Source: Diphasiastrum complanatum (Eukaryota > Streptophyta > Lycopodiopsida > Lycopodiales > Lycopodiaceae). From it: a DNA stretch of 64,000 nt. The translations under genes and the position numbers were made by a program. Numbering within the stretch: position 1 is the first letter of the stretch; every line of letters begins with the position of its first letter. Location: positions 17,408,402 through 17,472,401 of the forward strand of contig CM055094.1 of NCBI GenBank assembly GCA_029204225.1. Reading direction: 5' to 3'. The notes under the pieces are model-generated. The model saw only the letters and a program-made list of their open reading frames with translations. It had not been told where the DNA came from and ran no database searches. Below, one piece after another: positions 42,300-54,586 of the stretch.

Positions 42300-44840
42300 T
42301 ATGAAATGTGTGTAAAATATGTAGGAACTTGAAAGTGTATGTGAATTAAGTATTGATTTTATACTACTTTAGCTCTCCTTGGTCATCCTAGTTTGCTCCA
42401 TAATCCATCGTGCCTAGAAAGACCTCCATAGGATCCAAGGCTAGGATGTTGAATGAATAGAAACAAAGGGAATCAGATGGTGGAAAAACTTACCCAACCA
42501 AATCTAGATCAAACGGATCTAACCATTAATTATGGCTATAATACCATGAGGGCACCAACTCACAACCATAATTAATTTATGGGTCAAGATAGGTCTACTA
42601 ACTTCCTTACAAGATTTTAATCCGAGATCTGTCTAATCATAAGCATGACATACTTCCCTCCTTAGTCAAATTCTATCCTCAAACTTAAAGTTAGGAAAGT
42701 TTTTTTTTTCTTGTTTTCAAGAGTTATCATCGCATGTATGACCTTTCTTACAAATCGGATGCTCGGCAACTATATGATTTCGCAATCGTTTAGTTCTTGT
42801 ATCCAAGATTTTTTAGGTTCAAATCGTGTAACACCAGATGATTTCTTTGACAGATCCAGTAGATCTCTAGAACCAAGATGATTCTCTTCACATAGACTTT
42901 TCTTAAGTCAGCTGATGTGAAACACTAGATGTACTTGAGTTCCTTTCAGGAGGTCCAATTGGCAAGCCAAAGGCAAACTCAATCAAGGGCAGATACTTCT
43001 ACCAATGAGATTGTCGTTGGGATACATATGCTTTAGCATCTATTCCATTGTCTAATCGGTTTTTTCTGTCTAACCATCCATCTTGGGATGATCAAAAGAA
43101 TTATAGCTTAGTGTTGTTTCTAGTTTAGCAAATATGGCTGACCAAAAGTGACCAATGAACTTCGGCCAATGAACTTCGGATTGCGATTGCTCACAATATC
43201 ACTTCGTAATTCGTAAAGTCTAAATAGACGTTGAAGAAATATTTGAGCTAGATCAGAAGCCTTTGAGAGTGGCTTTACTAGAATAATGTAGCCAATTTGA
43301 TAAGATGGTCAACCATTACCCAAATTGCATCATTTCATTTATTCGTCCTTGTAACCCAACCATGAAATCCATTGAAATATTATCTCATTTTCTATCAGGG
43401 CCATGGATGTAAAAGTCTCCTAGTCTTGAAAGCTTGGCCTTGTTTAGTTGGCACTGGTCATACAGATATTCCTCTCTTTGCTTAGTCAATTCTCCTTCTT
43501 CCTTTTGAATGAACCGATACGATTGTCGAAATATGGGATGGCTATCGGGCATCAATTTTATCTTATGGTCTATGCACCAAGCATGCTTAGGAAAAACGTC
43601 ACCAAACTCTTGTTTTAAATATGGTATTAGTTGGTGTTCTTTATGAGAATGTTCGGTGTTACAATCAAAAACACATTTGCATCACATGCATAAACAAAAT
43701 CACAATGCAAACTAGATTTTAAAATAAGATGAAACAAATCAAAATCATCATGATTGACTTTTTCCATTAGCTCAGCCGAGAAAATCATCAGTGATAGGTT
43801 ACCATTTACATATTTAAATATCAATGAGTGATTTTTAAAATCAATATCTAATGAATCAAATTAATTATAAAACCACTCATATCCTAAGATAACATCAATA
43901 CGATCATAATTCATAAAAATTAGAGCGCTTTGCATAGCCCTACATCCAAATCGGGGATTTTAACATCCCATATTTCCTTATCCAATTCCAAGTTTAAATG
44001 GACCACGTATCGGTGATCGCTAGCCATGGTGGGCACCTAAAGCTTTCGCACAAGCCAAGAGTTTATGAAATTGTGAGTGCTTTCAAAATCTAGTAATATG
44101 TTAACGTCTTTCCTTAATATTTTACTTCTAATACGAAACAACCGATTAGGATGGAATGATAACGTGCTAAAATTACAAGAACACTCACAATTTTTTACTA
44201 ACTTGATTTGAAGTTTACATGCGAGTAACTCCATCGTCATGTGACTCGATGACTTGTTCTTCTTTTTGGGACACCATTTAGTTTGATTCCCAAGTTTATT
44301 GCATAGAAAACATAGCTTTTATTTTATTGCTAGTTTGTGCACTTTGTCTATGATCATCAATTTCTTGTTTTTATTATTGTGGTGTGTCGTGGCATCTCAT
44401 TCATCAAAAATGTTTTTTCCTTTTATTTTTGGGCTTGTCATTTTTAGATTTTGGGGAATTTTGATCGTGTATCACCTTTCGTGAAGCGACCAATGTACCA
44501 CTTTTGCCACTCGGATGTTTCGCTTACACTCATTTTGATAGTTGACAGACAATCCAAACACGAATTGCCATTGAGCCAACTTGCGATCCAAGAGTGGTAC
44601 CTTGGCCAAAAATCTATGAATTCTTGGACATAGGTGTCCAATTCATGGTTGCCCATCAATAATTGATAAAACGATAATAAATTTTTGAGTCATCAACAAT
44701 AATGAAAGCCTTTCGAAATTGCTCAAAAAATTCAATCCAAGTTGCCTGGTTCGAAGAAAGTTCCCTCCACCAAGACGAAGCTTTACCTTCAAGAAACAAG
44801 AGGACCGGTGAAATTTCGTTTTTCTTCCGAGACACTGTGC
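42300..44840 (-). mobile_element. Degraded Ty3/gypsy element, minus strand
   Basis: The 3' LTR ends at 42650 (minus start TGTCATG). A polypurine tract CTAAGGAGGGAAGTA lies at 42651-42665, followed upstream by integrase, RT, protease and gag remains. The 5' LTR is missing. The right end abuts the non-LTR copy 2. The left LTR limit (about 42300) is a guess. Confidence 0.7.
42950..44840 (-). pseudogene. Gypsy gag, protease, RT start and integrase remnants
   Basis: From right to left on the minus strand: gag core LLFLEGKASSWWREL...W..FFEQFRKAF (44690-44830), protease with VNILLDFESTHNFINS (near 44055-44110; the usual DSGST Ser-Gly has become ESTH), then RT start HKIKLMPD.HPI..QSYRF near 43500-43590. 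It jumps directly to integrase SRLGDFYIHGPDRK.DNISMDFMVGL near 43370-43440, showing an RT-to-integrase deletion. KFIGHFWSAIFAKL follows near 43130-43180. Stops are frequent. Confidence 0.75.
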
Positions 44841-45031
44841 AAGAGAAACTTCCTGTTTTTATTAATAAAAGATGGGAAAACCCATCAGAGTACAAAGGAA
44901 TGCATGTTGAAAGCGTGAAGGCCATAAGGCGAATTGAGATACTGTACAACTATAACAAAGCAACAATCTCGTAGAGTATCTACATAAAGCCTACTGCTTG
45001 GTGTAAGTCGCTAGTTAAGACAGTTGGAAGT

Positions 45032-46405
45032 TTAGGTAGTGCACGACTGTGAAGCAGCCGTTCCTGCAACTATGACACGTCGAAGTATTGGAAGTGCCTG
45101 AGTGCGTTGTAAAGTCATAGAAACTCGTTGACGATAATAAGCCGTAATGATAGATAAAGGTGAGGCACCAGTTCCTTGGAGTTTCGCTGCAAAACCTGCA
45201 CAAGACGATAGAAAATCATCGAATTTCTTATGCAGGCACCCATATGTTTCCAAAGCAAAAGGAATAAAGTCTTCTCCAGGAGTGCGATGTGAATAATCTC
45301 GCTCTTTATCTAGAGCTGCATGAGAAGCAGTGGCACCCTGAGTAGTTGAAGCACGAGGAAGGAGGTTAGGCCGCGAAGGATCAGCAACAACAACATCCCC
45401 AAGCGTGTGAATCCCCTCGTGCGAAAGAACAAGATCAACTCGACGCCGAGACGACTGTGAATCAGACACAAAAAAGATGTGGGTCTGCTCCCGGACAACA
45501 TGAAAGCCGCACTCATGTGCAATAGATGCCAATACGTCACGAATGGAATCATGAGTCGTAGTGCACTCTCCACCAGAAGGGCAACGCATGAGATGAGTGC
45601 CAATAGGATCAACAAGGTGACCACAGGAACATTTTGTCAAACCTGTCAGCACTGAATGAGGGAGACCCAACCTAACCCGAAGAGCGGTGAGAAACAACTC
45701 TGAAGAAAGGCGCAAGTGTGGAACAACAGGACGCACAACAAGCCAAGCACCAGCACTCGGGCCTGCACAAGACAAAAGGCGAGCCTGAGTCTCATCGGAA
45801 GGTGAATCACTGAGAAGCTGAGTGAAAGCATGTGAGTGGAAGCGCTCCAAAAGATACTTCTGAAAATGAGCACGCTGATGGCTAAGCAAAGTCTCAAAGA
45901 GAGGCAAAGAAGCTCGCACAGGTGGAGAGATGAGATCCTTGGCCGCCCGAAGATGTTGTTGGAAAGGAAGAATGCCTGTTTCCACATGAGCTACTAAGTC
46001 AAGAAGAATGGGCTTGTTGTCCTGCTGAAACCGAGAGATAAGTGCAGAGGCAACAAGGGCCCAACTTCCCATGAAAGCAGTTGGAACAATAGAAGTTGTG
46101 CAAGAAAGACCAACACCTCCAGACGAAGCGGGAGTATAGACTTGTCGCTTAACGACCTGACCATTGGGAATACGAAAGGATTCTGAACCCATCAAGCGAC
46201 CCAGAATATCTGATAAAGTATTATTGAAATCCTGTAGCAAAGCCAAAACATCAGGAGAGGGAGGAACACACCGTAGAATATAACTTGGTCGTTGAGCGAA
46301 GCATTGAGTGAGAATCCCTAGAGCAACTTGAGCATTGCCAAGCTTTGGTAGCAAATTAGCGTGACGAAGATGCGTGCCCAAAGTGTCCCGCAAAGAGGAA
46401 GCCAC
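45032..46405 (-). CDS. RT thumb, CCHC knuckle and restriction-like endonuclease (partial ORF)
   Basis: 457 uninterrupted codons, one part of a longer ORF; RT palm motifs lie upstream in another frame (about 46420-46725). The N-terminal third is the RT thumb and connection. A knuckle C-X-C-X9-H-X3-C follows (CSCGHLVDPIGTHLMRC, near 45580-45640). The last third fits a PD-(D/E)XK-type fold: RRRVDLVL (near 45430), GDVVVADPS (near 45380-45410) and LDKERDYS (near 45295-45325), then FIPFALETYG. This order, RT then CCHC then nuclease, defines RLE-type non-LTR elements such as R2 and NeSL. The nuclease would nick target DNA to prime reverse transcription. Whether it is still expressed is unknown. Confidence 0.75.
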   Translation of the reverse strand: MASSLRDTLGTHLRHANLLPKLGNAQVALGILTQCFAQRPSYILRCVPPSPDVLALLQDFNNTLSDILGRLMGSESFRIPNGQVVKRQVYTPASSGGVGLSCTTSIVPTAFMGSWALVASALISRFQQDNKPILLDLVAHVETGILPFQQHLRAAKDLISPPVRASLPLFETLLSHQRAHFQKYLLERFHSHAFTQLLSDSPSDETQARLLSCAGPSAGAWLVVRPVVPHLRLSSELFLTALRVRLGLPHSVLTGLTKCSCGHLVDPIGTHLMRCPSGGECTTTHDSIRDVLASIAHECGFHVVREQTHIFFVSDSQSSRRRVDLVLSHEGIHTLGDVVVADPSRPNLLPRASTTQGATASHAALDKERDYSHRTPGEDFIPFALETYGCLHKKFDDFLSSCAGFAAKLQGTGASPLSIITAYYRQRVSMTLQRTQALPILRRVIVAGTAASQSCTT

Positions 46406-46725
46406 AAAATCCGAGAAACCTATAGGAATACCAAGCGCTCGAATCCCATCAACCGGAGTATTGAAACCTGTAGGTAAAGATAGCTCAGGAAGGAGGCCAT
46501 GAGGACATCAAGCAACACACTTAGAGGGATTGACAGTGAGGCCCAAAGCCGAAAGTTGCTGAGAGAAATGTAGGAAAGCCGGAAAGACGTCATTAGCAGG
46601 TCCCACAATATGCGTGTCATCAGCAATAGAGGGAAACAAGGGATCACCTTGTCTGATACCATCAGCAGACGAGATAACCGAAACATCACCTGAGCGAGAA
46701 GCATGACTGAAATAGCTTGACCACC
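46406..46725 (-). pseudogene. RT palm remnant of copy 2
   Basis: Carries GDVSVIS..DGIRQGDPL, then immediately FPSIADDTHIVGP, LG..VNPSKCV and GIRALGIPIG, with one in-frame stop and a frameshift. The catalytic IADD survives. Confidence 0.75.
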
Positions 46726-46730
46726 TATTA

Positions 46731-47453
<723 letters not shown>

Positions 47454-47529
47454 TGTTGGATTTGTTTTCTCTACTCTCCCAAATCCCATTTTAATCTGTT
47501 TCTCCTATCACTCAGACTAATTCTTTCAC

Positions 47530-50017
47530 ATGGATTCTCAAGGGAAAGGCAGTCCTATCATGGACAAGTTTGATGGAGCCAATTACCATATGTGGAAATT
47601 CAAGATGAAAACTGTACTAATGGCAAAAGAATTGTACGACGTTGTTACAGGTGCAGAAGGGAAACCCGAAGTAGACGGCAGCAATCACTAGATGGAAGCT
47701 GAAGGATGGAAAGGCTTTCGCGCTAATCATCCTCAACATCACGGATACCCAGATCGACCATGTATCCGAGGCTTAGACATCGAAAGAAGTCTGGGACATC
47801 TTGAGCACACTATACGAAGTGCGAGATATAGCTTCCAAGCTACATCTCAGGAAAAAATTTTACTCCCTCAAGATGACAAATGGTGATTCCCTGCAGAATC
47901 ACATTAATCAATTCAAGAACCTGCTAAGACAAATGGTCGCTGTCGGATCTGTCATAGACGATCAAGACGCAGTAATGCAACTGTTTACAAGCTTGCCAAG
48001 CTCTTATGACAGCTGGGTGATGATCATCACGAGTCATCCATAATTATTGACTCTTTCGAGAGTCATTACTATGTTGTTGCAGGAAGACACGCGAAGGAAC
48101 GAAGCCTCAAGTTCCTCAGCTGATTCTCACGCCTTGTACACCAACAAGAGCACGACAAAGCAGAAGAAGAAGAAGAAGAAAGGCCCGAAGCAATCAAAGC
48201 CAGACTAGAAACCAGCTCAGCACAAGGGGCAGTCGAATCAAGTGGCAAATGCAGCTGCTGAAGCTCCACAACCTATTCAAGAAGCGGATCATGATGCCTT
48301 CATGACCAGCCATCAAGGAGCATCTGGCGACAGTTCTTGGTTCCTGGATTCCGGAGCCACTCAGCATATGACTAGCCTCATTGGCTGTTTTGAGTCCTAT
48401 ACACCTTACAGTACCCAGAAATATGTCCACCTTGGTGACAATAGCACACAAGCTATTAAAGGTGAAGGCACTGTAAGATTAAGCTTTGCTAATGATTAGT
48501 CTAAGCTACTCTCTAAAGTCCTTTATGTACCAAATTTATCTACAAATCTGCTCTCTATAAGCAGAATCACAGATCTAGGACACAGAGTAGAATTCGAATG
48601 TGATCAGTGTAAAGTAGTTGATAAGACAAGCAAGATCCTAGCACTCGGAAAGAGGCATGGATACTTGTACAAATTGAGTCATTGCTTTTTTGCCTCTAGT
48701 CAAGCTCTCAGTACTTCTATTCATTCAAATAAAGGTTTGCTTTGGCATTATAGACTTGGTCATTTAAATCATGCTGTTGTACAACGAATGTCTAGACAAT
48801 ATATTGTTCTTGATCTTGACTATCCTCGCAAAAAAGTCGAGTTACCTGTCTGTCAAGACTGTCTAGTTGGTAAACAGACTAGGAAACCATTCAAATCAAG
48901 CCATCGGCATGTTGCTAGAGGGTTGCTAGATGTTGTACATTCAGATATTTGTGGCCCGATGAAAAATCCTTCGCTGAAGGATGCCAAGTATTTAATAACC
49001 TTTATTGATGAATTTTTCAGAAGGACTATGGTGTATTTCATAAAGAAGAAATCAAAAGCCTTCAACTGCTTTAGAATCTTCAAGGAGCGTGCAGAGAAGG
49101 AGACTGGAAAGACAATCAAGGCCCTCAGGTCAGACAACGGTGGAGAATATATCTCTATCGAGTTTAAGGAGTACTGCCAAAGCCAAGGCATTCAACAAAG
49201 GTATCTTCACAATGTTCTTAACAAATACAATTTGATGAATTGTAAATTAGCTCACTCACCAATGGATCCAGGCCTGCATCTGTCAAAGGACCAATGTCCC
49301 CAGACCAAGCAGGAAGTGGAACAAATGAGAGTGTATCCATATCGATCAATACTTGAATCTCTCATGTATGCAATGGTCTGTACAAGACCAGATATCTCTT
49401 TTGCTGTAAGCTCACTCAGCCAATATATGGCTAATCCTGGCATTACCCATTGGAAGGCTCTCATACAAATCATGAGATATTTTTGAGCCACTATGGACCA
49501 GTGCATCTGCTATGGAGATGTCAGCAACAACAATCTCCATCAACTCAGTGGTTATTCTGATGCAAGCTGGGGAGGAGATGTAGACAATCATAAATCCACA
49601 TCTGGATTTACATTCTTTTTCAACGACGGTCCTATCTCATGGAACAGTCGTAAGCAAACTTTTGTCGCACTTTCTTCTACAGAAGCAGAATACATTGCTG
49701 CTTCTCAATCTATCAAGGAAGCGTTTTGGTTGAGAAACTGTCAGACCTTAATCTGAATCAGTACAGGCCTACAATTTTATTTTGTGATAATCAAAGTGCT
49801 ATTGCCTTATCGACCAACCCTAGATTTCACTCTAGGAGTAAGCACATTGAAATCAGATATCACTACATCAGGGGCAAGGTTCTCGACATGTAAGCTTAAC
49901 GTACTGCAGAATGCAGGACATGGTTGCAGACATATTCACGAAAGCACTCAGTGTTAATGCACACAACAAATTTTGTGCATTGCCTAGTCTGAAAATCAAG
50001 GCGTTCACGGATCCAGA
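47530..50017 (+). pseudogene. Copia C gag-pol with internal deletion
   Basis: Gag starts MDSQGKGSPIMDKFDG (ATG 47530) and meets a stop at 47689; the frame then shifts. LHLRKKFYSLKM.NGDSLQNHI (47830-47920) is the gag core. A Lys-rich stretch (48150-48190) stands where the zinc knuckle should be. Protease WFLDSGATQHMT is near 48341-48376. A 273-codon frame (48665-49486) carries pre-integrase (WHYRLGHL), integrase FIDEF and RSDNGGEY, and then, without the third catalytic Glu, joins the RT C-terminus (HSPMDPGLHLS...RPDISFAV.SLSQYM) at about 49200. RNase H ([24 protein letters not shown]) follows at 49555-49870 with frameshifts. Confidence 0.82.
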
Positions 50018-50028
50018 TTAAGGGGGGG
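50018..50028 (+). promoter_or_regulatory. Polypurine tract of copia C
   Basis: TTAAGGGGGGG directly before the LTR start TGTTGTATTT. Confidence 0.8.
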
Positions 50029-51204
<1,176 letters not shown>

Positions 51205-51270
51205 ATAAAAACCCTGCAAGTAGATTTCATTCACTTTAAAATTTACTTTTCAAAGCCTAATTCAACAACC

Positions 51271-51761
51271 TTGTTGCAAAATTTGGTAGTGCGCTTACCT
51301 TGGAACATAAATACTGTCAAGGATTTACTAACCAAGGTTTTAACAATTGAATGCATTCTTGCAAAATTGCCTACGAATGATCCTAGAGCTACCCACAAAT
51401 TATCAAAACAAATGCCCATCAAAATATGTTGTCATTTCTTGAGGGATGAAATTCAATTTGCTAAATTTATGATTGATAGCCTCAAGGAAGCAATGCTAGC
51501 AATTGAACAAGTATCTCTCTTGGGATAAGAATTTCCAAAAAAGAGGACGTGACAATAGATAATATCTTTTTAAATTGGATGAAATTGCATGTAAGAAGCA
51601 AAAACCATCTTGATCACAAGCACAAAATAAAAACTTGTGTTCTCTTTGCAAGAAGCCAAGACATGATGGAGGCATGTCTTGAAAGAAAAAAAGAACTTAG
51701 CATTGCATGTGAAGATGCGGATCTTTTAAGTAGGGGTAGACTTTCTTCCATCGTGTTCTAA
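51271..51761 (+). pseudogene. Possible gag fragment
   Basis: Two frames (51271-51528 and 51549-51761) joined by a frameshift read like one decayed protein. KDLLTKVLTIECILA...A.HKLSKQMP is followed by a Lys/His-rich part with KTCVL and PRHDGG, a possible broken zinc knuckle near 51630-51680. No firm family match. The TATA-like box at 51202 precedes it. Confidence 0.3.
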
Positions 51762-52270
51762 TTGTTGGTTAAGCACTACTTCATTTGGGCCTAATAATCT
51801 ATTTCACAACATAAATAAGCTACTAGCAAATGAACTTAATGCATTATGAGAATCATGATCAACTCATAACTTTATTATTATTTATTTGGTGTAGAAACTC
51901 CAAGTTCTTCTAGAAGCAAGTGAGTATTGATACATGGTGCATTTGGCTTCAAGGACTGATATTGAAATTTGGAATGTGAAGGTACCGAATTTTAAATTGC
52001 ACATGCAAGACCATATAAAATTGATTGTTTTCATGTTATAAATTTGGATAAGACAAATTGAGTTTTAGCATATGAGATGATAAATTATAAATGATTACCA
52101 ATTAAATGGTAATAAGCAAGTTTTTAAAATATAGAAGTGATGCTTGCATCTCTATATTCTATAGAAATGGAAAAATACGATCTTTGATTATGAGATGTAT
52201 TATTATTTTTTTTTTAAAGTGCTATATGCATTGTCATAGTTTATGAATCATTGTGTTGCCGGTTGCTGCC
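51762..52270. other. Spacer without a recognised gene
   Basis: AT-rich, nothing recognised. Confidence 0.4.
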
Positions 52271-52633
52271 GCCACTCTGGTTGTGGTTGGAGGGCGAGTA
52301 GTGCTTGCAGCTCGTTGCCCTTTATTGTCTGAGTTGAAAATGACATCTGCCAGCCGCCTCTGGATGACTCGTGGGGATACTTAGCCAAAAATGCGTTTAT
52401 TTTCTCCTCCACAGACTTTGGTCTTCGAAAGGCTCGGTTGGCAGATATGGTGCGCGAACCTCTTGATTATGAGGCATGTCCTTCTTCTTGGCTTTGGCTC
52501 GGACCTACGTCTTGGCCTTGGTCTCGCGTCTCAGCACCCGTATCTGCTGGTCCTTGGTCTTGGCCTTCAGACCCTTGATCTTGACTGACTCCCCCTGCTA
52601 CTTGCCCTAGTCCTGGCTCGTGCTCGCCTATGT
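52271..52633. other. CTTGG-rich degenerate repeat block
   Basis: From about 52490 to 52570 the plus strand repeats 'cttggctttgg', 'cttggccttggtctc' and 'ccttggtcttggcctt'. On the minus strand these read as Lys/Arg-rich protein. It probably belongs to the 3' part of the large gypsy element. Confidence 0.45.
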
Positions 52634-52876
52634 AGCATCAAAACCGGGTAGCGGTGGAATCACCACTGGGGTGGATTGGGTCTTCTTCTCCATGTACTGT
52701 TGGCAAGCCTTGAGAGCTTGTTTGGCTTGGGCGAGCTTGTGAGTTGCGCTTGTCCTGTACTTGTCGAACTCTGCCTGATAGTTGTTCAGTGTTTAACTAT
52801 ATACCTGCATCTGACGCCTAAAGAGATTCACCTCTTCTTGAGAGAGCGGCCTTGAGTCTGGTGTAGGTTGAGCTAG

Positions 52877-54586
52877 TCAGGCGAGTTTTTCGCTTTGTAA
52901 GGCTTTCACTTCCGCCCCCAGGCGCGTATTCTCTACTTCAAAAATTTGTAGTTGCGCCTGGAGGAGAGCAAGTCGTTGGGACGCTTCGGATTGAAGCTCC
53001 CGCACCTTCGTGGAGGCCTCTGTCAACGCTTTGGAGAGGCTTTGGATGTATAGGTTGAGGCCATCCTCCTTCTGCTGCAGCTTGGCGATCTCCCGGTGCC
53101 CTTTTTGTTCATGTTGTTGAGCTAGAATAAGCTCTTGCTGCAGCTTTGTGAGTTTCGCTCGCAGCTGTGTGTTGCTTGTCGCCAGGTGGAGTACCCGGTT
53201 GTCCAAAATGGCCTTGGCTGCTACCACCTCCGGAACATATGTGCCCAAGGTCTGGTACACCGTCGTTAAGCCTGTTGGAACAGCCGGTACGCTGGCACTG
53301 GTAGGGGCTTGTGTGGTAGCGGCCCCGATGACTTGTGGAGCTCCGTCGTCATTGTCTTCAATCAGGTTCTTGGAGGACATGTTGTCATCTGGGGCGGTGG
53401 GATCAGTCTGACCTAGCGATGGTATAAAAATTGTCTGAACAAATGCGTCATCAGGCAACGATTGGTTTCCCTCGGCAACCTTTGGTGGCGAAACAGGTGG
53501 GGTGAGAGAAACAGTAGTGGAAACAGGGGTGGAGAATGTATGTACAAACGAGAGGATGGGTGGAACAGAGGAAAACTGAAGTGTGATGTAAAGCATGGAA
53601 GGCGAGGATGGAGCAAAAATGGTCTGACGTGGGGGTGAAAAGTTGATGACTTGCATCCATGCCAGAGTGTCCGGAGACAACTGACAATCAGAGGGATTAA
53701 ACTGGAGAGGAGCAACGGTGGCGACAAGAGCGATGGAAGATGTGATAGTGATGGAAGGAGTAGTGGATAATGGAACAGAAATGGAAGTGGTATGAATAGA
53801 GGAAACGAGAATGGAAGCAGAAACAGTCGTGGATGGAACAGATTGAGGAGTAGTGACAACAAAGACAAGAGGAGGAGGTTCTACAGAAGAAGAAGTGGCG
53901 GTAGTTGATGGAGTGGTTACTGATGTGGCAGTGGTACGTCGTCTAGTGGTAGGTGGAGATGAGGAGGAAGGGGCAGCACCACGCATTCTCTTGCTGGCCA
54001 TTGTATTAGTAACTGCGGGTTGGGAGGATGTGGATGCGGCAGATGGCGGATAAAGGTTAGTGTGCGACACGATGGAAAATAAAAGGTTGGAGCGGCGGAA
54101 GCTGCGCACTTTCATCTCAAAAAGTGCGCAAGCAAAATTACACAACAGAGGACCTGTTGCGATACGCTCACGGTTGTTGGGTTTGATGGAGATGGTTAGT
54201 TCGTGAATGAGGAAGGTGTGCCAGTCGTATGGCACAATTGTGGGGCCAGGGAATCCCAGGAAAGACTCCACTATCTGACTCAATAGCGTGGACTGGAATC
54301 TATCCTTGCAAAATATTGAAACAACTAAAAAGCTGTTCAACAGATGTGCAGCCGTCTGTATGACTGGTTCCATGATAGCATCTATCAAGTAACCGTTGTT
54401 AGTTTGGATGGGGATCTCTGGTGCAGTCTTGGCGACGAAAGGTTTGATCAGGCTTTTTGCCTGATGATGGGAGATGGGTGGTTGAATCAGAGTGTTAGAG
54501 AGTAAGGGCCAAATTTGTGTGGCCGAGGGTATTTCACATTGGATCACTTGCTTGGTGCCAGAGTCTTCAAAGGATGAAGAGGCCAT
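52877..54586 (-). CDS. Extra ORF of the gypsy element: 569-residue coiled-coil protein
   Basis: Uninterrupted frame from ATG 54586. Residues 1 to about 190 look globular (motif-like runs YDWHTFLIHELT, CNFACALFEMK) and may be a plant-transposon-associated domain I cannot name. Residues about 195-420 are Ser/Thr/Pro-rich low complexity. The last about 130 residues are heptad-rich coiled coil (LRAKLTKLQQELILAQQHEQ). After the stop at 52877 the same frame stays protein-like to about 52634 (QAEFDKYRTSATHKLAQAKQ) with two stops, so the original protein was about 80 residues longer. Position after integrase matches the additional ORF of Tat/Retand or the env-like ORF of Athila. No transmembrane segment or signal peptide was obvious. 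Function unknown. Confidence 0.7.
   Translation of the reverse strand: MASSSFEDSGTKQVIQCEIPSATQIWPLLSNTLIQPPISHHQAKSLIKPFVAKTAPEIPIQTNNGYLIDAIMEPVIQTAAHLLNSFLVVSIFCKDRFQSTLLSQIVESFLGFPGPTIVPYDWHTFLIHELTISIKPNNRERIATGPLLCNFACALFEMKVRSFRRSNLLFSIVSHTNLYPPSAASTSSQPAVTNTMASKRMRGAAPSSSSPPTTRRRTTATSVTTPSTTATSSSVEPPPLVFVVTTPQSVPSTTVSASILVSSIHTTSISVPLSTTPSITITSSIALVATVAPLQFNPSDCQLSPDTLAWMQVINFSPPRQTIFAPSSPSMLYITLQFSSVPPILSFVHTFSTPVSTTVSLTPPVSPPKVAEGNQSLPDDAFVQTIFIPSLGQTDPTAPDDNMSSKNLIEDNDDGAPQVIGAATTQAPTSASVPAVPTGLTTVYQTLGTYVPEVVAAKAILDNRVLHLATSNTQLRAKLTKLQQELILAQQHEQKGHREIAKLQQKEDGLNLYIQSLSKALTEASTKVRELQSEASQRLALLQAQLQIFEVENTRLGAEVKALQSEKLA

Larger units (their letters stand above)
44845..46730 (-). 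mobile_element. Non-LTR retrotransposon copy 2: RT end plus restriction-like endonuclease
   Basis: 5'-truncated within the RT palm at about 46730 and reaching the ORF stop at 45032, with a 3' UTR of perhaps 190 bp before gypsy sequence begins near 44840. It complements copy 1, which keeps the N-terminal half. No clear poly(A) tail was seen. Internally the RT lacks about 20 residues between RQGDPL and the IADD block. Confidence 0.75.

Noticed and set aside
52391-52588. 65-codon Leu/Gly-rich frame
   Set aside because: Arises from the CTTGG-rich degenerate repeat.
53413-53868. 151-codon minus-strand frame overlapping the 569-residue ORF
   Set aside because: A shadow of the Ser/Thr/Pro-rich coding strand in another frame; composition is explained by the repeats.
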